64,000 nucleotides of DNA, from the NCBI GenBank assembly GCA_020725805.1, contig DYEF01000046.1:1-64000 (forward strand). The letters are read 5' to 3'. Each line of letters opens with the position of its first letter. Position 1 is the first letter of the stretch. The translations under genes and the position numbers were made by a program. A model generated the notes under the pieces. The model saw only the letters and a program-made list of their open reading frames with translations. It was not told where the DNA came from and made no database searches. Positions 50,471 to 59,683 of the stretch are shown piece after piece. Source of the DNA: Bdellovibrio sp. GTDB lineage: Bacteria > Myxococcota > SpSt-1050.

Positions 50471-51877
50471 TTATCGCAGGATCTTTCTGAACTGGTTTGC
50501 AACAAGGTGAATACCGAATCTGACCAGAGTGGAAAGGTCTACTTTATAGAAGAGGTTTCTGATGCGCGAAGGTCTGAGATAGAATCTGATGTATCCGAGT
50601 GTCTGGAAGTATTCGAGTCTTGCACGCGGGACGGAGTCCAGTTCGAGGGTATTGCCTACGATTCTTCCGGTAGCCTCATACGATTCGCTTTTCAGTCTGA
50701 GTCCTCCGATTCCTCTCTTTGCCCACTCATATACCTCGGTGCTCGGAAACGGTGCAAGGATTGCGAGATTTATGAAATCCGGGTCTGTTTTCATTATAAA
50801 GTCAATTGTCTGTTTTATGGTCTCCTCGTTTTCGTACGGCAGACCGAGAATGAAATTTGTATCTACCTTTATTCCGGCCTCCTTCGTCCATCTGATCGCC
50901 TGTTCGGTCTGTTCGAGTGTAAATCCCTTTCTGATTCCGTCCAGTATCCTCTGGTTTCCGCATTCGGCACCGTATACAATCGAAAATACGTTTGCCTCTT
51001 TCATTGCCCTGAGCATCTCCTTGTTTACCCTGTCTATTCGTGTGGAGGCAATATATCTTACTTTGTTGAGACCCCTTTTGGCTATCTCGCTGAAAAGGCT
51101 GATTGTGTATTCGGGTTCGATTGTAAGAGTATCGTCTGCAAAGAATATCTGAGTGGCTTTGTACTCCCTTATGTCCCTTTCTATCTCGTCTGCCACCGAC
51201 TGAAAGGACCTCGTTCTGACATTGTGGCCCATAGGCTGGTAACAGAAGACGCATCTGTTTGGACACCCCCTTGCGGTAATTACAGGGATTTCAATACCTC
51301 TGAAATAGTGTGGTTTGTATTTTTCAAACGGGAAGCCTGTAAAATCCGGCATCGGGAATTTGTCTATCTCTGTCTCCAGCTCTCTGGGAGGATTTACACT
51401 GATTTCGTCTCCGGTTCTGTATGCAAGACCTTTGACCTTCTCCAATTCCGCATTGTTTTTCAGCGAGTTTATCAGTTCCAGAAGTGTATATTCACCTTCT
51501 CCGAACACAACGAAGTCAATGGATTTGTATCTCCTGAGTGTGTCTTCGGGGAGTGCGCTGGGGTGAGAGCCTCCGACAACCACTTTGATATTCTTGTTTA
51601 TTTCCTTGATTCTGTCGGCGAGATAGGCTCCGTCGTCCATCTCGGATGTGCAGTGGATATTTATTCCTGCAATATCAGGAGAAAATTCGTTTATTACATC
51701 CCTGAGAGCGCTTAATGGTTTTCTGTATGCACGGGCGTCGAATATCCTGCTCCCTATACCGCTGTTCTTCATAAATGCGTGCAGGTATGCAATCCCCAGC
51801 GGCGGACCCTTCTGGTTCATTCCGAGTTCCTTGTCGATTCCGAAAGTGTGATATGGCACAATAAAGAGTATTTTCAT
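50471..51877 (-). CDS. B12-binding-domain radical SAM protein (paralog 3)
   Basis: From the ATG at 51877 (AAAGGT eight bases before it) the protein has 468 residues; the frame is open eleven codons further to a TTG inside the promoter region. The Rossmann part (about 1-140; FVVFGEGEYTLLELINSL) is followed by C205-PNR-C209-VF-C212, with a YQP sequence after it. The last 40 residues contain FYLRPSRIRNLFYKV, the same C-terminal FYLRP block seen in paralogs 4, 5 and 7. It is transcribed separately from paralog 2 and divergently from the DUF4388-like gene. Confidence 0.88.
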   Translation of the reverse strand: MKILFIVPYHTFGIDKELGMNQKGPPLGIAYLHAFMKNSGIGSRIFDARAYRKPLSALRDVINEFSPDIAGINIHCTSEMDDGAYLADRIKEINKNIKVVVGGSHPSALPEDTLRRYKSIDFVVFGEGEYTLLELINSLKNNAELEKVKGLAYRTGDEISVNPPRELETEIDKFPMPDFTGFPFEKYKPHYFRGIEIPVITARGCPNRCVFCYQPMGHNVRTRSFQSVADEIERDIREYKATQIFFADDTLTIEPEYTISLFSEIAKRGLNKVRYIASTRIDRVNKEMLRAMKEANVFSIVYGAECGNQRILDGIRKGFTLEQTEQAIRWTKEAGIKVDTNFILGLPYENEETIKQTIDFIMKTDPDFINLAILAPFPSTEVYEWAKRGIGGLRLKSESYEATGRIVGNTLELDSVPRARLEYFQTLGYIRFYLRPSRIRNLFYKVDLSTLVRFGIHLVANQFRKILR

Positions 51878-52048
51878 ACAATACCTTTGCTTTTCATAAT
51901 ATAATGTCAAACACAGACAAAAACAACATTAAATATTGAATAACATATCCTAAATTCAAATCACAGGAGTGGCAGCTTTTCTTTGTTATAACTGAGAATG
52001 CGGATGTCCGGTACCTGTGCCGAAGTCAATCCCGACGATAGAATTTGC

Positions 52049-52077
52049 TTTACACAAAGTGGTTTGCCATATATCAT
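52049..52077 (+). promoter_or_regulatory. Sigma70-type promoter for the DUF4388-like gene
   Basis: TTTACA (52049-52054) and TATCAT (52072-52077) are 17 bases apart, each with five of six consensus matches, and lie just upstream of a strong AAGGAGG ribosome site. Confidence 0.5.
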
Positions 52078-52106
52078 TTTGCTATTCTGATTAAGGAGGT
52101 TTTGCC

Positions 52107-53162
52107 GTGCCAAATCCGGAGTTTGTCAATCAGGAAGAACTCTTGAATTCCATTCTGCACATAAGCCCCCGTGTCAACTGGGATACACTGAGACTCAACG
52201 AAATCGAGGCATTCATTCTCTCGCGTGCAACAGGTGTTCTGACGATAAAGGAAATCATTGAGCAGACGAGTATCGATGTCAGGCAGGCTGTCTCGATAAT
52301 CAATGACTATCTTGCAAAAGGAATTCTTCTGATTGAGAAGAAGCAGCAGATGGGCAGTGCCGACTTTTCACTCTCCGGGCTCAAGAGGGCGGAGCAGAAG
52401 GTTACACTGAAGAAGGTGCAGGAAATCAAGTCTTTCGAGAACTTCGAGATAAAATTTCCGTTCGGAGAGATTTCGGAGTATCATTTTCCCAAGATTCTTT
52501 TATACGCCGTTTATTCGAAACTGACCGGGAAGATAGAGGTCGAGAGCGGACAGAAGATGAGAATCATAGGATTCGACAACGGAATGGTCTGTGAGGTCAG
52601 AAGTATTCCGATTATCCTCGAGGAGTGTCTCGGAAGAATAATGCTTACGAGGGGAGAGATAACATACGAACAGTATCAGGAGAGTCTGAAACTTATGGCA
52701 AGGTCCCACAAGCGGCAGGGCGAGATTCTCGTGCAGATGAAGGCTGCCACAGAAAAGGGTATCGAGAATGCCTTAAGACTTCAGTCCGAGATAAAGATTA
52801 CAGACCTTTTTGGCTGGGAGACCGGCGAATACAGGATAAAGCCGGGTGTAAAAATCAACAGGGCGTTTACCGGCGGGATTGACCTTGTTGCGGTGGTATT
52901 TTCGGGTGTGAAGGAGAAGAGTTCACTCGAAAGAATCAGAAAAGAGATCAAGAGTGTGCAGCTTCTGGGTTATGAGTTTTCGAATGCCACGCTCTGTGAA
53001 CACCTGAAAAAGATTGTCAAGGGTCCGGATGCCGGTGTCATCGCTCAGGTCGAAAAGAACAAGAGCGGTCAGGTCAACGACCTTCTGTCAGATAAATCGG
53101 CAGGGGCATATATGATGGTTTATATCTGCCTTCTTCTGGGAATAATCAGAATAAAGAGATAG
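52107..53162 (+). CDS. DUF4388-like protein
   Basis: The 351-residue protein starts at a GTG with AAGGAGG eight bases before it. An N-terminal helical part (1-80; VLTIKEIIEQTSIDVRQAVSIINDYLAKGIL) resembles a winged helix. The middle (about 110-260) is a DUF4388/PATAN-type domain related to the one at 35620 (KIEVESGQKMRIIGFDNGMVCEVRS, then LFGWETGEYRIKPG). A hydrophobic end (MMVYICLLLGII) could anchor the C-terminus. The domain occurs with signalling and motility proteins; the specific role is unknown. It is followed closely by the membrane/propeller gene. Confidence 0.75.
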   Translation: MPNPEFVNQEELLNSILHISPRVNWDTLRLNEIEAFILSRATGVLTIKEIIEQTSIDVRQAVSIINDYLAKGILLIEKKQQMGSADFSLSGLKRAEQKVTLKKVQEIKSFENFEIKFPFGEISEYHFPKILLYAVYSKLTGKIEVESGQKMRIIGFDNGMVCEVRSIPIILEECLGRIMLTRGEITYEQYQESLKLMARSHKRQGEILVQMKAATEKGIENALRLQSEIKITDLFGWETGEYRIKPGVKINRAFTGGIDLVAVVFSGVKEKSSLERIRKEIKSVQLLGYEFSNATLCEHLKKIVKGPDAGVIAQVEKNKSGQVNDLLSDKSAGAYMMVYICLLLGIIRIKR

Positions 53163-53168
53163 ATACTG

Positions 53169-54650
53169 ATGTCCGACAGAAAAAAGACCATTCTGATAAT
53201 TGCAGCAGCAGTTGTCCTTCTGCCTCTCTTTCTCAAGATCGCAGACTTTACGAGATTTGTGGTTTTTACCACCCGTATTCACGAACTCTTTGCCGGAATT
53301 CTGAAATATCTCCTGAAAAATTATCTGATTCCTGTTCTGGTCATACTTGTTTCTGCAGTAAGTATTGCTGCCTGTCTTGTTTACAAAATATCGAAACGTA
53401 GATTATACAGGGATTTCTGGTTTATGTCCGGACTTCTCATATTTCTCTTCCAGATCTTTCCTCTGGCACTGCTTAAATCCGTAAAACCCGAATTGCTATA
53501 TGTTTATCTGGTCTGTTTCGTATGTCTCTTTATCTTTCTTCTTTTGAGAAGCGTCCCGTTTGATTTTTTAAGGTCGTTTTCATTTTCGGTAATCTTTCTC
53601 TTCCCGGTCTTTGCACTCTTTTTAATGATCGGTTTTAATGCAAGTGCGGCAAGACCCCAAAAGACGATATTAAACGGGGGTCCCGGGCACAACCTTCTGG
53701 ATGAGAGGTGCGACAGAAAGAGATTGCTCTCGCAGAAGGAGATAAAACCTGTCTGGCTTGAGGATGCCTGGTTATACGGAGGTGTTGCAACAAGGGACGG
53801 AAGGTTTATCTACTTTTCCGACAACGGATACGGGATTGTGGGTTTTGAAATCCGGGAGGACGGCACCTATGAAAAACTGCCTTTTGTGAGATATCCCGAA
53901 GGTTTTAATGCAGCCCTTTACAGCCACAGGCTCTATCTCACACCGGATGAAAAATATCTGTATTATTACGGGGCAAGGAGTGCGGAGTTCGTATTCATAG
54001 ACAGGGAAAAACTCGAAGTCTCCTATGTCATTCCTACAAAAAACGGACTGGACGGATTCTCTGCCGCTATGGATACAAAGAGAAATCTTATTTACGGATT
54101 CCCCTTTATCGGCAAAGAAGTCCCTGTACTTTCCTATGAGAACGGCGTTCCGAGACTGATAAAGTGGATTGATTTCTCGCAGATATCGGGGTGGCTTATT
54201 CAGGGGGTATATGATGAAAAAAGGGATTATTTTATTATCTCAACCAGCCAGTGGCTTGTGGTTTATAACGCGTCTTCAATGGGTCTATTAAAATATTTAT
54301 CCTTGGGCCCTATGGCCAATAGATTATTTATGATAGATAAAGATAACCTGCTTTTAACATATTATCACTCCGGATATTTTCAGGTTATCGATTTAAATAC
54401 ATTTAGTTTAAGCACAACTGATGCGCCAAAGGGAAAAACAGAAGCAGGATATGATAAAACAAACAATATATTAATGTTTGCCGATCTGGTATTTCCTTAT
54501 TTATATATTTATAGCCGCGATAAATTCCTTTGGAAATCTTTATATACGGGTCCGAAGACAAGAGGGGTTGTACAGACAGGTAAACTTGTCTTTGTTTCCT
54601 CCGCCTGCGGTATAGTTAGATTGGAACTGAAGGATGTTTTTGCAGACTAA
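53169..54650 (+). CDS. Membrane protein with C-terminal beta-propeller domain (copy A)
   Basis: The 493-residue protein has four or five membrane helices in the first 160 residues and a large exported domain with propeller-like repeats (VATRDGRFIYFSDNGYGIVGFEI; LTPDEKYLYYYGARSAEFVFIDR) ending in GPKTRGVVQTGKLVFVSSACGIVRLEL. The protein at 59684 has the same layout and a similar end (GPRPRG to VVSGCGVFEI), so the two are paralogs on opposite strands. Codon usage changes abruptly near base 54280: the last 120 codons are AT-rich (many TTA, ATA, AAA). No function is known. It begins six bases after the DUF4388-like gene. Confidence 0.7.
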   Translation: MSDRKKTILIIAAAVVLLPLFLKIADFTRFVVFTTRIHELFAGILKYLLKNYLIPVLVILVSAVSIAACLVYKISKRRLYRDFWFMSGLLIFLFQIFPLALLKSVKPELLYVYLVCFVCLFIFLLLRSVPFDFLRSFSFSVIFLFPVFALFLMIGFNASAARPQKTILNGGPGHNLLDERCDRKRLLSQKEIKPVWLEDAWLYGGVATRDGRFIYFSDNGYGIVGFEIREDGTYEKLPFVRYPEGFNAALYSHRLYLTPDEKYLYYYGARSAEFVFIDREKLEVSYVIPTKNGLDGFSAAMDTKRNLIYGFPFIGKEVPVLSYENGVPRLIKWIDFSQISGWLIQGVYDEKRDYFIISTSQWLVVYNASSMGLLKYLSLGPMANRLFMIDKDNLLLTYYHSGYFQVIDLNTFSLSTTDAPKGKTEAGYDKTNNILMFADLVFPYLYIYSRDKFLWKSLYTGPKTRGVVQTGKLVFVSSACGIVRLELKDVFAD

Positions 54651-54719
54651 TTTGTCAATCATTAACGGAATTTTATTAATGTTCATTTTGCAATATCGGG
54701 ATGTTTGGAACTAACAATT

Positions 54720-56099
54720 TCAGTTGTTTTTAAAGAGTAGTGAAAAAAGAACCTTTTTTATCTGCCTTGGTCTGAGGTAAAACTTTAAATGGGCCAGAAA
54801 CAAATTCCTGACGAGTTCTTTACTGCTCTGAAATCTGTTAATATTAACAAGTCCGTCCGGATGTGTAGTGAAAGTAAGATAATTGTTCCAGTCGGGTCGT
54901 TTGAGTCTTCCGCTTTTGTAATATTCATCGAAGAGAGGAGAGCCTGGCAACGGAACCGTGATCGCAAACTTTGCAAAGTCAAGATTGAGTTCGCAGGCAT
55001 ATTTTATGGTTTTCACAGTGTCCTCTTTTGTCTCATTAGGCAATCCGATCATAAAAAGCCCCGCTGCTTCTATGCCCTCGTCTTTGATAATCCTGCATGC
55101 CTCCTTGCCCTTATTCACAGACGTGTTTTTATTGATATCGTTTAGTAATTTGTCTACTCCTGATTCAAAACCAAGGTATATTCTTGCACATCCGGCTTTT
55201 TTTACCAGTCTTATCAGGTCTTTTTCAACATAATCTGTTCTCATTCCGCAGACCCATTTTATTTTTTTATGAATGTTACGGCTTATGAATTTTTCCAGTA
55301 GTTCTATAGTGTATTTCTTGTTTATTCCGAAGTTTGGCTCCAGAAACCATATATGGTCTATTCCAAAGTCTTTTATGAGATATTCAATTTCTTCAATAAT
55401 GTTTTCTGGCGATCTGTAACGAGGTATTCGTGCGTATTTGTCAAAGGAACAGAAGCTGCATTTATAGGGGCAGCCTCTGGCATTGAACATCGGCACGCCT
55501 CTTGCGCCCAGTTTCACAAGGGCATTCATATCGTATTTTAATGGATTAATCAGAGACCAGTCCGTAAATGGAAGTGCGTCGAGGTCCATTGGCGGAATTC
55601 CTCTCCGAGTACTTATACACTTCCCCTTTTCGAAATATGAAATGGAAAAAAGGGATGCCGGGTTTGATTTGCTTCCGGTTATGTCGATTAATCTAATTAT
55701 TGTCTCTTCACCTTCTCCGTGTACAACATAGTCACATAGTCCTTCACATATCCATTTTTCAGCCATAAAGCTCGAATGAAGGTTTCCGGTAATAATTATT
55801 GTATTTTTAGATACCTGCCTCGTTCCGATACATATTTGTTCTGCGATCCGGGCGGCTGGGGTCAAGACGCCGATTGCCAGAAAATCTGGTTGTCTTTTTT
55901 TTATTATTTGAATTACCTGATTTACGTTTAATTTCTGATATTCCATATCTATTAACTCAACATTGTGCCCCTTATTCTTTACAGCAGAAGCAACATGCAA
56001 AAGGCTTATTGGGTGAAAAGGTTTATAAAAGTATTTAAAAATACCGTATTTTTCTATATCTATTGACGGGTTGATAAAAAGAAAATTACAGCCTGCCAT
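54720..56099 (-). CDS. B12-binding-domain radical SAM protein (paralog 4)
   Basis: The 459-residue protein has a Rossmann part (about 1-140; VVHGEGEETIIRLIDI), the motif C210-PYK-C214-SF-C217 and a C-terminal part very close to paralog 2 (GLFMIGLPNE, DFAKFAITVPLPGS, KFYLRPRQI). Its codon usage is clearly more AT-rich than that of paralogs 1-3, in line with the composition break at 54280. The stop lies 69 bases from the convergent propeller gene, and the start is three bases after paralog 5. Confidence 0.87.
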   Translation of the reverse strand: MAGCNFLFINPSIDIEKYGIFKYFYKPFHPISLLHVASAVKNKGHNVELIDMEYQKLNVNQVIQIIKKRQPDFLAIGVLTPAARIAEQICIGTRQVSKNTIIITGNLHSSFMAEKWICEGLCDYVVHGEGEETIIRLIDITGSKSNPASLFSISYFEKGKCISTRRGIPPMDLDALPFTDWSLINPLKYDMNALVKLGARGVPMFNARGCPYKCSFCSFDKYARIPRYRSPENIIEEIEYLIKDFGIDHIWFLEPNFGINKKYTIELLEKFISRNIHKKIKWVCGMRTDYVEKDLIRLVKKAGCARIYLGFESGVDKLLNDINKNTSVNKGKEACRIIKDEGIEAAGLFMIGLPNETKEDTVKTIKYACELNLDFAKFAITVPLPGSPLFDEYYKSGRLKRPDWNNYLTFTTHPDGLVNINRFQSSKELVRNLFLAHLKFYLRPRQIKKVLFSLLFKNN

Positions 56100-56102
56100 C
56101 GT

Positions 56103-57500
56103 TTATTCTCGTGCTCTTCCAAGTGCTATTTGTGAAATCAGTTTTCCGCCCTGCAGAAGTCCTCGTGCCGGTGTGTCTCTCAATATTCTATATATTTGTC
56201 TTGGCCTCAGATAATATACAGGACCGGTAAACCGCTGAAGTACGTTCAGAATGCTGTCCGGTATGTTACTTAAATTTACATCAATATTGTGGTAATGGAG
56301 ATCACTTTTAAGAGATGTCATAATTATTCTTTTCTGTTCATCTGAGAGTATTTCAAACAATTCGGAACCTATGTGAGGTACAACCCTTAAAAAACTAGCA
56401 TAGGTAATCGGAAGTCCGAAAGCAAATCTGATAGATTTTATCAATTCGTTTAGTGTCTCTGTCGGAAGTCCGAAAAGAAATGTTGTGATAATAGGGATAT
56501 TATATCTTGACAGATATCTGATATTATTTTCGGCTTTTTCAAGGTTGATATTCTTTTTTAAAAGATTCTGCAATCTTTGGGAGGCTGTTTCAATAGCTAC
56601 GGAGAGAAATCTTGTATTGTTACAACCTATAAAATCCATAAATTTTTCAGACATAATATCTACACGAAAGCCGTTGGGATAGGAAAATTTAATATCTCTG
56701 TTTATTCTTCGGATTCCTGATATAATTTTCATTGCTCTTTCTTCGTCAATATTGAATATGTCATCTGAAAAATCAATCCACTCAAAATTGTATTTTCTTT
56801 GAAACTTCTCGAAAGACGAAAGTATTTTTTCTATTGGTATAAACCTGACCTTTCTTCCAAACAAGTGATGGCAATATATACAACTGTAGGGACAGCCCCT
56901 TGTGGTTATGGCATAATAGGTCTTTCTTGGTCCCAGCATCACATGAGAAAATCTTTTGAAATATTCAGGAAGTCTCAGAAAATCGAAATCGGGTATTTGT
57001 ATTTCTTCTTCATGAACGACCTGGGGTTCGTTTATCCTTATCTCATCTTTGCTTCTAAAGATTAGAGAGGGGACATCGCTGGGACTTCCTCCCCGGGAAA
57101 CATATTCTAAAAGTTTAAGAAAACCGATTTCACCATCTTTATATATTACATAATCAACGGAATCGTTTTCAAGAACCATATCCATAAGAGACGAAGGGCC
57201 GGCCCCTCCCATAACTATCGGGACTCCGGGCAGGATCTGTTTTAATCTTTTAGCAATTTCGATTGCAAGATAAAAATGCCGCAGCAAGGTTGAAATTCCT
57301 ATTAAAATCGGCTTTATGCCGGAATATTTTGTTTTAATAAACTCATCCAGATTATTATCGAGACAGTAATCAAAAAGATCAAAATCAAATTCTGTGCTTC
57401 TCTCTTTGACATATTCTACCAGTGAACCTATGCCAAGCGGAGGAAATACCGTCAGGGCGTTTTTATGATATACTCTTATCAATAATACTTTTTTTGTCAT
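56103..57500 (-). CDS. B12-binding-domain radical SAM protein (paralog 5)
   Basis: The 465-residue protein has the Rossmann part (about 1-135) and the motif C203-PYS-C207-IY-C210 followed by HHLFGRKVRF. The CHxxFGK block after the cluster is shared with paralog 7 at 58228, so these two form a subgroup. The loop YKDGEIGFLKLLEYV stands where the others have GEGE. The C-terminus has YYLRPRQIYRIL. AT-rich codon use as in paralog 4. Together with paralog 4 it is a two-gene operon. Confidence 0.87.
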   Translation of the reverse strand: MTKKVLLIRVYHKNALTVFPPLGIGSLVEYVKERSTEFDFDLFDYCLDNNLDEFIKTKYSGIKPILIGISTLLRHFYLAIEIAKRLKQILPGVPIVMGGAGPSSLMDMVLENDSVDYVIYKDGEIGFLKLLEYVSRGGSPSDVPSLIFRSKDEIRINEPQVVHEEEIQIPDFDFLRLPEYFKRFSHVMLGPRKTYYAITTRGCPYSCIYCHHLFGRKVRFIPIEKILSSFEKFQRKYNFEWIDFSDDIFNIDEERAMKIISGIRRINRDIKFSYPNGFRVDIMSEKFMDFIGCNNTRFLSVAIETASQRLQNLLKKNINLEKAENNIRYLSRYNIPIITTFLFGLPTETLNELIKSIRFAFGLPITYASFLRVVPHIGSELFEILSDEQKRIIMTSLKSDLHYHNIDVNLSNIPDSILNVLQRFTGPVYYLRPRQIYRILRDTPARGLLQGGKLISQIALGRARE

Positions 57501-57530
57501 GGGGAGACTGTCTTAAAAAATAAATACATA

Positions 57531-58147
57531 TCAAAAAATATAAAATCCGATTAACGCAATGTCATATTTTATATTAAACGATAAATGAATTTTATGCAAT
57601 AATTTCATTAAAATTTTTTGTTTTCTTTGGGTTAGCCTGTTGAGGTTATGCAAAAATTTACAGATAGTTCTTCCGTAACCAGGTAAACCCTCTTTTCCGA
57701 TAATTGCTTGCACGGTTTTAACGATGGTATTTCCCCTTCTCCGTCAATTACAAAATCGATAAAGTGAAATATTGACAAAATCTCTTTTTTGAAAACCGAT
57801 GCTGTTATACCACCAAGCACCACAACGGAATCGGGATAACCCTCTTTTATGGTTTTTGCCAGCTCAATTACATCGCAGATCTGGTAATGCCCCATAAGGG
57901 ATAATCCATATATCCTTGCCCTGCAGTCTCTGAGAATTTCTTTGTTTTCAATACCTGTGTTTTTAAGTCTCATTAAACCCGTATGGAGTATCTTTGTCCT
58001 GAACCCGTTCTTTGTAAGTATGTCTGCAATTGAAAATAGTCCCGTTGGTATGATGTTGATAAATTCCGTTTTACCAAGAGGATGGAAGTAATGATTAAGT
58101 TTGGGCGTATGAATCAGAACACAATCATATGTCCATTTGTTATCCAT
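57531..58147 (-). pseudogene. Decayed B12-radical SAM gene (only the B12-binding half remains)
   Basis: The frame from 58147 to 57632 encodes the N-terminal Rossmann half (FSIADILTKNG, VVLGGITASVF, FVIDGEGE) and then shifts: after DGEGE the family sequence continues in the next frame as TIVKTVQAIIGKEGLPGYGRT within 57531-57713. No radical SAM domain and no cysteine cluster follow. A family-wide comparison with the intact paralogs supports decay by frameshift plus deletion. The composition is AT-rich like its neighbours, and a promoter-like sequence is still present upstream. Confidence 0.7.
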
Positions 58148-58169
58148 ATAGTCAAAATTTAATATACCA

Positions 58170-58198
58170 ATTTTATGTTAAATTTATCTTTTGTACAA
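58170..58198 (-). promoter_or_regulatory. Promoter-like sequence before the decayed radical SAM gene
   Basis: On the minus strand TTGTAC (58198-58193) and TAAAAT (58175-58170) are 17 bases apart; the -10 matches five of six positions. The surrounding sequence is very AT-rich, so chance is possible. Confidence 0.35.
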
Positions 58199-58227
58199 TA
58201 CAGTATTAATTTTTTATTAAGAGATGC

Positions 58228-59637
58228 TCAGTAGGGAACATTTCTGAAGGCAGAGAGACGAAGAACGTTGACTGCATTTCTGAAAAGGGAGATATAATTC
58301 GGTACATCTCTCAGGTTCATCAGAATTCTTGAAGGCTTCAGGTAGAATCTCCTTATTGCAGTCTTTTTCAGGTCCATTAGCTTTTTCTCCGATACTTCAC
58401 ACAGACTTATCGGCTCGCTGTAAAATGTGTCGTACTTAAAGAGTCTGTCGAATATTATATCTCTCTCATACTTTTCTGTTGCCACCCCGAAAAACTCTGT
58501 ATCGGGATAGGGTGTTACAAAAGATACGCTTGCAGTGTGAAGCGGAAGGGAATCCATAAGTCCGATTGTTTCCGATATATCTGCCTCTGTCTCGGTCGGA
58601 AAACCGAACATAAAGAACCCGCCTATTAGTCGGGATATCTCCTTTATTTTATATGTATTTTCCGTGGTTTTTCCTATATCCATATTTTTTCCTGTGATAT
58701 CGAGTATTCTCTGAACAGCACTCTCAAAGGCAATATTTATTCGGAAGAATCGGAGTTCCTTCATCAAAAGGAGCAGTTCATCGGAAAAGAGGTCTCCCCT
58801 TACACCGGACGGTATTGCAAAGATTATCTCCCCTTTAAAACCCTGAAGTTTCTGAAATAACTCGGATGCCTTTCTGTTGTCTGCATTTATTGTATCATCT
58901 AAAAAGTCAATCTCTCTTATGCCGAAATTCTTCCTGACGTACCTGATCTCTTCGATGATCCTTTCTGGGCTGAAATATCGAATCCTCTTCCCGAAGATAT
59001 TGTGGCAGAATTTACAGCCGAATGGACACCCCCTTGAATACATAAGAGGGTATGTTCTGTCTGTCGCTGTCACAAGATTAAAGGCGGTTCCGAAATATCT
59101 GAAATACTCTTCTATCTTTATGAGCGAAAAATCCGGCACAGGCAGTGTGTCAAGATTCTCTATGAGTTCCGGCTGTCCCGTTTCGATAATCTCCTCCCCT
59201 TTTCTGTAGATTATTCCCCTGACACCCGACGGCTCGGCATTTTCATCAATATGTCTTATAAGTTCCGGTGTGCTCTTCTCTCCCTCGCCGACGACGCCGT
59301 AATCGATGTAAGGATTCTGTTCGAATTCTATTCTTTTGAATGATGATATATGAGGTCCTCCGAGTATTATTCTTTTCTCCGGATACGACATTTTTATCTT
59401 CTTTGTAAGGGAGCGCATATACATAGTCTCGCTCGTCATATTTGTAATACCGACGATATCCGGATTGAACTCCGCAATAAGGCTCATCAGTCTCTTTTCA
59501 CCGGTTCTGTTTATATGGGCGTCGATTACAGATACATTGTGTCCGTTCTTCTTCAGTATTGTTCCGATATACAGTAATCCGATCGGCAACGGGGCGATCG
59601 GTGTGTTGGTAAAAGGCTTTACAAGTAAAATTCTCAT
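58228..59637 (-). CDS. B12-binding-domain radical SAM protein (paralog 7)
   Basis: The 469-residue protein has a Rossmann part (about 1-130; GVVGEGEKSTPELI), the motif C204-PFG-C208-KF-C211 followed by HNIFGKRIRYF, and a C-terminal FYLKPSRILMNL block. Composition is back to the GC-richer norm. It follows the propeller gene at 59684 by 46 bases and may be its operon partner. Confidence 0.88.
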   Translation of the reverse strand: MRILLVKPFTNTPIAPLPIGLLYIGTILKKNGHNVSVIDAHINRTGEKRLMSLIAEFNPDIVGITNMTSETMYMRSLTKKIKMSYPEKRIILGGPHISSFKRIEFEQNPYIDYGVVGEGEKSTPELIRHIDENAEPSGVRGIIYRKGEEIIETGQPELIENLDTLPVPDFSLIKIEEYFRYFGTAFNLVTATDRTYPLMYSRGCPFGCKFCHNIFGKRIRYFSPERIIEEIRYVRKNFGIREIDFLDDTINADNRKASELFQKLQGFKGEIIFAIPSGVRGDLFSDELLLLMKELRFFRINIAFESAVQRILDITGKNMDIGKTTENTYKIKEISRLIGGFFMFGFPTETEADISETIGLMDSLPLHTASVSFVTPYPDTEFFGVATEKYERDIIFDRLFKYDTFYSEPISLCEVSEKKLMDLKKTAIRRFYLKPSRILMNLRDVPNYISLFRNAVNVLRLSAFRNVPY

Positions 59638-59683
59638 TTAACAGACATTAATACATTGCAGAGATTATATCAAATAATAAATC

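Noticed and set aside
50507-51715. 402-codon plus-strand frame opposite radical SAM paralog 3
   Set aside because: It mirrors a conserved gene with clear CxxxCxxC motif; its composition is Cys/Tyr/Phe-rich in a way typical of antisense frames.
51960-51990. Possible sigma54 promoter (TGGCAG) before the DUF4388-like gene
   Set aside because: The GC element is not at the required spacing from the GG element; a sigma70-type promoter at 52049-52077 fits better.
51998-52090. 30-codon frame upstream of the DUF4388-like gene
   Set aside because: It has no ribosome binding site and overlaps the predicted promoter.
54660-54681. Hairpin CATTAA/TTAATG between convergent genes as a terminator
   Set aside because: The six-pair stem is entirely AT-rich apart from its ends and no uridine run follows on either strand.
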